Shown piece after piece: positions 5,781 to 11,485 of a DNA stretch of 11,485 bases. The DNA comes from an uncultured Verrucomicrobiales bacterium (GTDB lineage Bacteria; Verrucomicrobiota; Verrucomicrobiae; Limisphaerales; CANJSG01), in the NCBI GenBank assembly GCA_946480965.1, contig CAMLMI010000131.1:1-11485 (forward strand). Direction: 5' to 3'. The position numbers and the translations under genes were made by a program. Under the pieces are notes generated by a model. The model was not told where the DNA came from. It saw only the letters and a list, made by a program, of their open reading frames with translations, and searched no databases. Positions within the stretch are counted from its first letter, which is position 1. Every line of letters begins with the position of its first letter.

Positions 5781-8741
5781 CTACGCCACCACGATGTTCA
5801 CCAGCTTCTTGGGCACGATGATGATCTTCTTCACCGTTTTGCCTTCGAGAAACATCTGGGCCTTCTCGGCCTTGAGCGCGAGCTGCTCGATCTCGGCGTT
5901 CGTGGCGGCCACGGCCACCTTGATCACGTCGCGCAGCTTGCCGTTCACCTGCACCGGGAACTCGATCTCCGACTCGACCAGCAACGCGGGGTCGTAAGAG
6001 GGCCAGGGAGCGTAGCTCAACGACGCAGTCGGAAGGCCGAAGGCCAAATGGAGCTTGGCCCACAGCTCTTCCGCGATGTGCGGCGCGAAGGGCGCGAGGA
6101 GCTGGAGGAACGTCCGATAGACGCTCACCGGCTTGGTTTCCCAGCCCATGGCTTCGTTGATGAAGACCATCATGGCGGAAATGGCGGTGTTGAAGCGCAT
6201 GCCTTCGAGGTCTTCCGTCACCTTCTTGATGCAGGTGTGGAGCGTCTTGAGCTGCGCGGGCGTGGCGGGCACGTCCTTCAGCGCGGCGCTGAGCTGGATG
6301 CCGTCGAGCAACGCGGCGGAATCGCCCTGGGCGGCGGCGAGCTGCTCGTAGTCGGTCTCGGTGGCCTCGTCCACGTAGGCGCGCCAGACGCGGCCGAGGA
6401 AACGATAGACGCCTTCGACGCCCCGGGTGTTCCACGGCTTGGTGTCCTGGAGCGGGCCCATGAACATCTCGTAGAGGCGGAACGCGTCGGCGCCGAACTC
6501 CTTCAGCACGTCGTCGGGATTGACCACGTTGCCGCGGGACTTGGACATCTTCTGGCCGTCTTCACCGAGGATCAGGCCCTGGTTGACCAGCTTGAAGAAC
6601 GGCTCGGCGGTGGAGACGTGGCCGAGGTCGAAGAGGATCTTGTGCCAGAACCGGGCGTAGAGCAGGTGCAACACGGCGTGCTCGGTGCCGCCGACATAGA
6701 GATCGACTCCGGGCGTGACCCCGTAGCCGCCGACGTGAGGAGGCGGATTGGCGGAGGCGGCCGTGTCCGCCTCGTTACCTCGGCGGCTACCCATCCAGTA
6801 GCTCTCCACGTCGCGGTTCACGAAGGCGGTGCCGTTCTTGGCGTCGAGGTAGCGGAGGTAATACCAGCACGAGCCGGCCCATTGGGGCATCGTGTTGGTC
6901 TCGCGGATGGAACCGTCGGGCAAATGGAGCCAGTCCTTGGCGCGGGCCAACGGGGGCTCGCCGCTCGCCGTCGGCTTGTAGTCTTCCAACGTGGGCGGGA
7001 GCAGCGGCAGCGCGCTCTCGGGCAAGGCTTCGTGATAGAGGTTCCCGGCGGCGTCCTTCTTCCAGATGATCGGGAAGGGTTCGCCCCAATACCGCTGACG
7101 GCTGAAGAGCCAGTCGCGCAGCTTGAAGTTGACCGTCTTCTGGCCAAGGCCCTTGGACTCCAGCCATGCGGTGATCTTGGCCTTGGCTTCGGCGGTGGGG
7201 AGGCCGTCGATTGAAACTTCGCTGTTGGAGGAAAGAACCGCCACGCCTTCGGACGTGTCGCAGACACCGAGCGAGTAATAGAATCGCTTCTCCTCGTCTC
7301 CCACCTTCAGAACAACCGATTCGTTGTCGCCGTCAGGAATGGTCATGGAGGGAACTGCATCGCGAACCTTCGGAAGAACAGTTCCAACGACCGGCTTAAT
7401 CGGCAGATTGAACTTCTTGGCGAATTCAAAGTCCCGCTCGTCGTGTGCCGGCACGGCCATGATTGCGCCGGTGCCGTAGGTCGCCAGGACGTAGTCGGCT
7501 ATCCAGATGGGTATCTTCTCGCCGTTGACCGGATTGATGGCGTAGGCGCCGGTCCAGACGCCGGTCTTGTCCTTGGCCAATTCGGTGCGCTCCAAGTCGG
7601 ACTTGGTGGCGGCGAATTTCTGATACTGCTCCACTGCCGCCTTCTGAGCAGGGGTCGTGATTGAGCCAACTAAAGTGTGCTCAGGGGACAAAACCATGTA
7701 AGTCGCACCAAAGAGCGTGTCCGGGCGGGTCGTGAAGACACGAATCTTGGTCGCGTGGCCGTCCACTTTAAAATCTACTTCTGCTCCCTCGCTCTTCCCG
7801 ATCCAGTTCCGCTGCATTTCTTTCAGCGAGTCGGACCAGTCGATGGTGTCGAGATCGGCCAGTAGACGTTCGGCAAAGGCGGTAATGCGAAGCATCCATT
7901 GGCGCATCGGCTTGCGGATGACGGGGAAACCGCCGACCTCGCTCTTTCCTTCGATGACCTCCTCGTTGGCCAGCACTGTGCCCAGTTCGGGGCACCAGTT
8001 CACTGGGGCTTCGCTGACGAAGGCTAGTCGATGATTGTCAATCCAGAGCCTCCGTTGAAACTCGCTCTTAAGGTATTCTGGCGACTCCTTCCACTGCCGG
8101 TTGCGCTCACGCAAGAATGGGTTGTCTTTCCATTCAGCTATCCTCTTGGGAGCGTCAGAAAACGCATCTTCCAAGAGTCCAATCGGCATCGCCTTGTTTT
8201 CATGCTTATCGAAGTAGCTGTTGTAGATCTGGAGGAAGATCCACTGGGTCCACTTGAAATACTCGGGATCGGTCGTGGCGACTTCGCGGGACCAGTCGTA
8301 GCTGAAGCCGAGCGACTTAATCTGTCGGGTGAAGTTCGCGATGCATCGTTTGGTCTCGATGCTTGGGTGCTTCCGCTCCCTGATCGCGAACTGCTCGGCG
8401 GGCAGGCCGAAGGCGTCCCAGCCCATCGGGTGCAGGACGTTCTTGCCCTGGGAACGACGGAAGCGCGCGAGGATGTCCGTGGCGGTGTAGCCCTCGGGAT
8501 GGCCGACGTGCAGGCCGGCGCCGGAGGGATACGGGAACATGTCGAGGATGTAGAACTTCCCCGGGGCCTGGCCGCTGGCGACTTTGGCGGGGCTGAGGGC
8601 ATCGGCCCCGTGGCGCAGGGTGAACGGGTGCCCGTCCGGCAGGACCTCGCTGGGATTCCAGGCGCGGAAGGTCTGTTCCGCGTCCCAGTGCTGCTGCCAC
8701 TTGGGTTCGATCAAATGAAAGGGATACTGCCGGCGCGACAT
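5781..8741 (-). CDS. leuS: Leucine--tRNA ligase
   Basis: This class I synthetase charges tRNA-Leu with leucine in the cytoplasm. The HIGH-type motif is HVGH at residues 78-81 after '[10 protein letters not shown]', and KMSKS is at 731-735. The CP1 editing domain has TTRPD at about 337-341 and '[19 protein letters not shown]' near 424-442. '[19 protein letters not shown]' and the C-terminal anticodon-binding and LeuRS-specific ends ('[10 protein letters not shown]', '[16 protein letters not shown]') are present, so it looks functional. The frame is open to 8882, but that extension is encoded by a repeat-like spacer. ATG 8741 ([16 protein letters not shown]) is preferred; ATG 8756 or 8753 is possible. 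At 986 residues it is over 100 longer than the E. coli enzyme (860), partly from extra segments near '[22 protein letters not shown]' and '[19 protein letters not shown]'. About 23 residues (651-673) come from a 68-bp palindrome. The middle third is markedly poorer in G+C than both ends. Confidence 0.97.
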   Translation of the reverse strand: MSRRQYPFHLIEPKWQQHWDAEQTFRAWNPSEVLPDGHPFTLRHGADALSPAKVASGQAPGKFYILDMFPYPSGAGLHVGHPEGYTATDILARFRRSQGKNVLHPMGWDAFGLPAEQFAIRERKHPSIETKRCIANFTRQIKSLGFSYDWSREVATTDPEYFKWTQWIFLQIYNSYFDKHENKAMPIGLLEDAFSDAPKRIAEWKDNPFLRERNRQWKESPEYLKSEFQRRLWIDNHRLAFVSEAPVNWCPELGTVLANEEVIEGKSEVGGFPVIRKPMRQWMLRITAFAERLLADLDTIDWSDSLKEMQRNWIGKSEGAEVDFKVDGHATKIRVFTTRPDTLFGATYMVLSPEHTLVGSITTPAQKAAVEQYQKFAATKSDLERTELAKDKTGVWTGAYAINPVNGEKIPIWIADYVLATYGTGAIMAVPAHDERDFEFAKKFNLPIKPVVGTVLPKVRDAVPSMTIPDGDNESVVLKVGDEEKRFYYSLGVCDTSEGVAVLSSNSEVSIDGLPTAEAKAKITAWLESKGLGQKTVNFKLRDWLFSRQRYWGEPFPIIWKKDAAGNLYHEALPESALPLLPPTLEDYKPTASGEPPLARAKDWLHLPDGSIRETNTMPQWAGSCWYYLRYLDAKNGTAFVNRDVESYWMGSRRGNEADTAASANPPPHVGGYGVTPGVDLYVGGTEHAVLHLLYARFWHKILFDLGHVSTAEPFFKLVNQGLILGEDGQKMSKSRGNVVNPDDVLKEFGADAFRLYEMFMGPLQDTKPWNTRGVEGVYRFLGRVWRAYVDEATETDYEQLAAAQGDSAALLDGIQLSAALKDVPATPAQLKTLHTCIKKVTEDLEGMRFNTAISAMMVFINEAMGWETKPVSVYRTFLQLLAPFAPHIAEELWAKLHLAFGLPTASLSYAPWPSYDPALLVESEIEFPVQVNGKLRDVIKVAVAATNAEIEQLALKAEKAQMFLEGKTVKKIIIVPKKLVNIVVA
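6723..6790. repeat. 68-bp palindromic element in frame inside leuS
   Basis: Two 25-bp arms (6723-6747 and 6766-6790) are reverse complements with only three mismatches. The outer 11 bp are perfect: GTAGCCGCCGA on the left, TCGGCGGCTAC on the right. The loop is 18 bp (6748-6765). It encodes a Gly/Arg/Ala/Asn-rich peptide ([20 protein letters not shown]) between 'ESYWMG' and '[12 protein letters not shown]', two conserved LeuS blocks normally separated by only a few residues. The element looks like a miniature palindromic repeat that landed in the gene while keeping the frame open. Confidence 0.8.
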
Positions 8742-8777
8742 AAGAGCGGGCATCATGGGAAACCCGGTTTTCAAGGC

Positions 8778-8822
8778 AATGGCGGAATTGGAATGACGAG
8801 GACCGAAGGGCAAAGGCCGATG
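8778..8822. repeat. Degenerate repeat sequence upstream of leuS
   Basis: The tract reads as purine-rich short words (GGAATGACGAGGACCGAAG, then GGCAAAGGCC). I recall similar 'GAATGACGAA'-type spacer repeats from verrucomicrobial genomes, but this is memory rather than a search. It explains why the leuS frame stays open upstream of its true start. Confidence 0.3.
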
Positions 8823-8873
8823 GGGAACGGAGCGCGGACGGTCACGTTGCCTTGAAGAAATCCTGGGCGTGAA

Positions 8874-8938
8874 GCCCCTCACCCCCTGCCCTCACCCCAT
8901 CGGATGGGGAGAGGGTGGCCGAAAGTCGGGTGAGGGGC
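8874..8938. repeat. Strong GC-rich palindrome (REP/hairpin-like)
   Basis: The outer arms GCCCCTCACCC (8874-8884) and GGGTGAGGGGC (8928-8938) are perfect reverse complements. An inner pair, CCCTCACCCCATC (8889-8901) and GATGGGGAGAGGG (8903-8915), matches at 12 of 13 positions around a single central G. The whole could fold as a long two-step hairpin. 'CCCCTCACCC...GGGGAGAGGG...GGGTGAGGGG' is a motif I recall from dispersed intergenic repeats in several high-GC bacteria. It could also attenuate transcription, but no T-tract follows on either strand. Confidence 0.75.
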
Positions 8939-9042
8939 CGTCTCCCTCCCATCGACGGCCTCATGGTTTCTACGGAGCAACCTGACCGTCCGAGCTCCTG
9001 CGAAAATGACTCCGCTGCGGGACGACGGCTTTGTGAACAATT

Positions 9043-9048
9043 TACAAT
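9043..9048 (+). promoter_or_regulatory. Possible -10 box for the repeat-protein gene
   Basis: TACAAT matches the sigma-70 -10 consensus TATAAT at five of six positions and lies 55 bp before the ATG, in the only A+T-rich stretch of this spacer. It overlaps a small inverted repeat, CAATT-TAC-AATTG, which might be an operator. No good -35 hexamer is seen 16-18 bp upstream, so the call is weak. Confidence 0.25.
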
Positions 9049-9090
9049 TGGCGGGCAACGTTCCGGGCCCATCCTCTGTCCAACGGTGGC

Positions 9091-9095
9091 AAGGA
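9091..9095 (+). promoter_or_regulatory. Shine-Dalgarno site that fixes the 9104 start
   Basis: AAGGA lies eight bases before the ATG at 9104, a normal spacing. It is one of the few recognisable ribosome-binding sites in the window and supports the start at the MKKT signal-peptide-like N-terminus. Confidence 0.5.
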
Positions 9096-9103
9096 CACGA
9101 TCC

Positions 9104-11485
9104 ATGAAGAAAACAGCAGTTCTCCTCGCCCTGACGGCGGCGGGCGGCGTCGCGGCCGGCATCTGGGCGGAGCGGGTGGTTTTGCGGACGACGGCTCCGA
9201 TGGTGGCTCCGGCACCGACCAACTCGGTGCCGCTCCGGCCGGCCGCCGGAGCGACGAATGCGGTGCCGGAAACGCGACCGCCCAGCGCGGATGCGCGCGC
9301 GGAGCTGGAGGCTTGGTTCAAGCCGGACCGGCGTGATCGGCCCGAGCGACACGGGGAATTGCAGCGGATCGTGGCCGGGCTGGGCGCGGCGGAGATTCCT
9401 GCGTTGATGGAGTGGCTGGCCACGCTGCGTCCGCCGCATGAACGGCAGATGCTCCTGCACATGCTGCTGCATCGCTGGGGGCAGGTGAATCCGGTGGCGG
9501 CACTGGCTTGGCTCGATTCCTCGTCCGTTTCGCCGGAACGGAAGAACGGCCGGGAATCCGTGCTGCGCGGCTGGGCGGACGCGGATGTGGCCGCGCTCAG
9601 GCGCTGGGTGGAGGCCCGAGAAGACGCGGGGGAACGCCGGGACTGGTTGCTGAACCACGTGGTGCCTGCGATCGCGCGGACCGATCCGGCGGCCGCGCTG
9701 AAGCTGGCCTTGCCGCTGGAGGGAGGTTCCGTCTGGCGGCATTCGGGCGCGTTGTATGCCGTGTTCAGCCGCTGGGCAGAGCTGGACCCGGTGACGGCGG
9801 CGGCCGAGGCGTTGAAACTGCCGGAGGGCCCGCGTCGCCAGCAGGCCATCGAGGCACTGGTCGGGGCCTGGGCGCTGAGCGACCTTTCCGCCGCCTGGGC
9901 CTGGGCGAGCCGACTGCCCACGGGGAACGCCCGTCGCTCGGCCTTGCAGCAGATGATCTACGCCGGGATGGGCCAGGACCCGGGCCAAGCGGCGGCGCTC
10001 GTCCTGTCCCTGCCGCCGGGAGCCTCCCGGAACCAGTTCATCCAAAGCGTGGCCGGAAGCTGGGCGCAGCAGGATCTTCCGGGGGCTTTGGCCTGGGTCA
10101 AACAACTGCCCGCCGGATCGGCCAAGGACGGCGCGATGCAGTCGATGATCCACGCTTGGGCGGAGGAAGATCCCCGCGCCGTGGCGGCCTATCTGCGCGA
10201 GCTGCCGCCGGGACAGATGCGCGGCAACATGACCTCCAGCCTGGCCTCGCAATGGGCGCAGACCGATCCGCGCGGGGCCTTGGCCTGGGCGGAACAGCTC
10301 GGTTCGGCCGAGGGCAAGAACCAGGCGATGCAGGCCGTGCTGTCATCCTGGGCGCAGACCGATCCCGTGGCCGCCGCCGCCCACGTGAAGACCCTGCCGT
10401 CCGGTTCCCAGCGGAGCGATCTCCTGCAGAACCTGGCCTACGGCTGGAGCCAGAACGATCCCAAGGCGGCGGCGGCGTTCTTCGACACGTTGCCGCCGGG
10501 CAGCGTGCGCAGCCATGTTTACGGTTCCATCGCCGGTTCCTGGGCGGAGAGCGATCCGGACGGCGCGATGGCGTGGGTGAAGGGGTTGCCGCCCGGGCCG
10601 GTCCAGCGCGAGGCCGCCCAGGGCATGTTGTATAACCTCGCGCGGGAAGATCCGCAGGCGGCGGCGGAATTCGTCGCCGCGTTGCCGCCCGGTTCGAGCG
10701 CGAATCTCACCGGCAAAATCGCCCAGCAATGGGCCCAGACGGACCTGACGGCGGCGGTGAAGTGGGCCGAGCAACTGCCGGATGGACGGGGCCGCAACGA
10801 TGCGTTGCAGAACCTCGCCCACCAGTGGGCGCAGGACGATCCCCGGGGACTGGCGGAGTTCGCCCTGGGACAGAAGACCGGGCAGCTCCGGCAGAACCTG
10901 ATGGACAGCCTGGCCTCGGGCTGGGCGCGGAACGATCCGCAGGCGGCGTCGGCTTGGGCGCGCGGCCTGCCGGAAGAGGACCGGGCCCGCGCCTTTCCGA
11001 GCGTCGCGGCGGCGTGGGCGGAGCATTCGCCGGAGGATGCGGCCAACTTCGTGGCCACGCTTCCGGCCGACCAACAGGCGTCCGCCGCGCAGAGCGTGCT
11101 GTCCACCTGGGCCGGTTCCGATCCGGGCGCGGCGGCGCAATGGGCCAGCGGTTTCCCCGACGGTCCGGAGCGGGACCAGGCGCTCGGGGCCGTGAGCGGC
11201 CAATGGGCGGGACAGGATCCGTTCGGAGCGGCCGATTGGCTGGCGACGCTGCCGCAAGGGCCGGCCCGCGAGGCGGCGGTCGGGGCCTACATCGACGGCG
11301 TGACCTACCAGTATCCCGAAGCCGCCGTGGAATGGGCCCAGACCTTGGCGAACGACGAAGGGCAGCATCGCCTGGAGAACGCCGCGCAGCGCTGGATGGA
11401 GGAAGATCCCGAGCGGGCCAGTGCCTGGGTGCTGACGTCCAGCTTGTCGGCGGAGGCGAAGGAGCGGTTGCTGGAGCTGGGGAAT
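9104..11485 (+). CDS. Exported WAxxDP-repeat solenoid protein (3' end outside window)
   Basis: The frame is open for 794 codons to the last base with no stop, so the protein is longer than what is visible. An N-terminal hydrophobic segment (MKKTAVLLALTAAGGVAAGIW) suggests export or membrane anchoring. A Pro/Ala/Thr-rich linker (about residues 31-62) and a charged helical region to about 124 follow. From residue 125 onward the protein is about 20 tandem units of usually 32 residues, with consensus W-A-x-x-D-P-x-A-A-x-x-W-x-x-x-L-P-x-G-x-x-R and an amphipathic stretch up to the next W-A. Each unit looks like a helix-turn-helix pair, so the whole should form an alpha-solenoid of the TPR/HEAT/Sel1 kind. 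I recall such WAxxDP proteins as common, uncharacterised products in Verrucomicrobia. No catalytic motif is seen; a binding or scaffolding role outside the cytoplasm is inferred. Overlapping frames on both strands here are GC-bias artefacts. Confidence 0.88.
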   Translation, partial: MKKTAVLLALTAAGGVAAGIWAERVVLRTTAPMVAPAPTNSVPLRPAAGATNAVPETRPPSADARAELEAWFKPDRRDRPERHGELQRIVAGLGAAEIPALMEWLATLRPPHERQMLLHMLLHRWGQVNPVAALAWLDSSSVSPERKNGRESVLRGWADADVAALRRWVEAREDAGERRDWLLNHVVPAIARTDPAAALKLALPLEGGSVWRHSGALYAVFSRWAELDPVTAAAEALKLPEGPRRQQAIEALVGAWALSDLSAAWAWASRLPTGNARRSALQQMIYAGMGQDPGQAAALVLSLPPGASRNQFIQSVAGSWAQQDLPGALAWVKQLPAGSAKDGAMQSMIHAWAEEDPRAVAAYLRELPPGQMRGNMTSSLASQWAQTDPRGALAWAEQLGSAEGKNQAMQAVLSSWAQTDPVAAAAHVKTLPSGSQRSDLLQNLAYGWSQNDPKAAAAFFDTLPPGSVRSHVYGSIAGSWAESDPDGAMAWVKGLPPGPVQREAAQGMLYNLAREDPQAAAEFVAALPPGSSANLTGKIAQQWAQTDLTAAVKWAEQLPDGRGRNDALQNLAHQWAQDDPRGLAEFALGQKTGQLRQNLMDSLASGWARNDPQAASAWARGLPEEDRARAFPSVAAAWAEHSPEDAANFVATLPADQQASAAQSVLSTWAGSDPGAAAQWASGFPDGPERDQALGAVSGQWAGQDPFGAADWLATLPQGPAREAAVGAYIDGVTYQYPEAAVEWAQTLANDEGQHRLENAAQRWMEEDPERASAWVLTSSLSAEAKERLLELGN
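9476..11485 (+). repeat. Tandem ~96-bp coding repeats (32-residue WAxxDP units)
   Basis: The units repeat with a 96-bp period; for example TGGGCGCAGACCGATCC recurs at 10253 and 10349, exactly 96 bp apart. Most units are 32 residues (for example those starting at residues W384 and W416), with a few of 30, 31 or 33. Some lose the leading Trp (LAREDP, GMGQDP). The units differ at many positions, so the array is old rather than a recent expansion. It continues past the window edge. Confidence 0.85.

Larger units (their letters stand above)
8742..9103. other. Divergent intergenic region between leuS and the repeat-protein gene
   Basis: These 362 bases separate two divergently transcribed genes and must hold both promoters. 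Working from leuS outwards they contain a degenerate repeat (about 8778-8822), a strong GC-rich palindrome (8874-8938), and a more A+T-rich stretch near 9030-9050 with a possible -10 box for the rightward gene. Reading frames that cross this region on either strand are not convincing as genes. No tRNA or small RNA was recognised. Confidence 0.6.

Noticed and set aside
5043..7214. A 723-codon open frame on the plus strand opposite the response regulator and leuS
   Set aside because: It crosses two well-supported genes on the other strand and shows no motif; low-complexity Gly/His/Val/Asp composition marks it as a shadow frame.
8742..8882. Upstream extension of the leuS frame by 47 codons
   Set aside because: It is encoded by repeat-like spacer sequence, with Arg/Pro/Ser-rich residues unlike any LeuS N-terminus.
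9231..9253. Perfect 8-bp inverted repeat CGCTCCGG/CCGGAGCG
   Set aside because: It lies in the Ala/Pro-rich linker coding sequence, where GC-rich codons readily produce short palindromes by chance.
8842..11368. Several long minus-strand frames (8842-9921, 8879-10252, 10343-11368) and a plus-strand frame at 9508-10635
   Set aside because: All overlap the WAxxDP-repeat gene. Their apparent internal repeats are the 96-bp periodicity of that gene read in wrong frames.
1..11485. CRISPR arrays, tRNA or rRNA genes, transposases, phage or toxin-antitoxin genes
   Set aside because: I looked on both strands and saw no direct-repeat/spacer array, cloverleaf, rRNA-like sequence or such protein motifs.

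Overview
The window is GC-rich (about two-thirds G+C by eye) and carries seven protein-coding genes, one of them cut by each window edge. Start sites mostly lack Shine-Dalgarno sequences, and the spacers hold GC-rich palindromic repeats. A ton/exb cluster and a long exported protein of tandem 32-residue 'WAxxDPxAA' units are also present. Together these suggest a Gram-negative bacterium of the Planctomycetes-Verrucomicrobia group, most likely a verrucomicrobial lineage. That placement is inferred from style and remembered protein families, not from a database match. There are no rRNA or tRNA genes, CRISPR array, transposase or phage genes.

Layout: (1) Bases 2-2046, plus strand: the 3' end of a TonB-type gene, then ExbB- and ExbD-like genes and a membrane-anchored coiled-coil protein of unknown function, all tightly spaced. 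This looks like one operon for a proton-motive-force-driven energy transducer of the outer membrane. (2) Bases 2047-2170: a spacer occupied by an imperfect inverted repeat. (3) Bases 2171-3013: a FabG-like short-chain dehydrogenase with a repeat-derived insert. (4) Bases 3126-4988: DnaG primase. (5) Bases 5034-8741, minus strand, convergent with dnaG: leucyl-tRNA synthetase followed by a NarL/FixJ-type response regulator with no kinase gene beside it. (6) Bases 8742-9103: a divergent intergenic region with a degenerate repeat and a strong GC-rich palindrome. (7) Base 9104 to the window end, plus strand: at least 794 residues of an exported repeat protein, still open at the edge.

The housekeeping genes (dnaG, leuS) are ordinary in function. 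The most interesting signals are structural. leuS carries a 68-bp palindrome in frame inside its catalytic-domain coding sequence, and its middle third is clearly poorer in G+C than its ends. The dehydrogenase carries a tandem 14-bp repeat in frame just before its active site. Similar-looking repeats lie in two spacers. Mobile palindromic repeats entering essential reading frames without breaking them, as Rickettsia palindromic elements do, would explain this. The coiled-coil partner of the Exb proteins and the large WAxxDP solenoid are the best candidates for undescribed protein function. I found no convincing new defence or mobile system.
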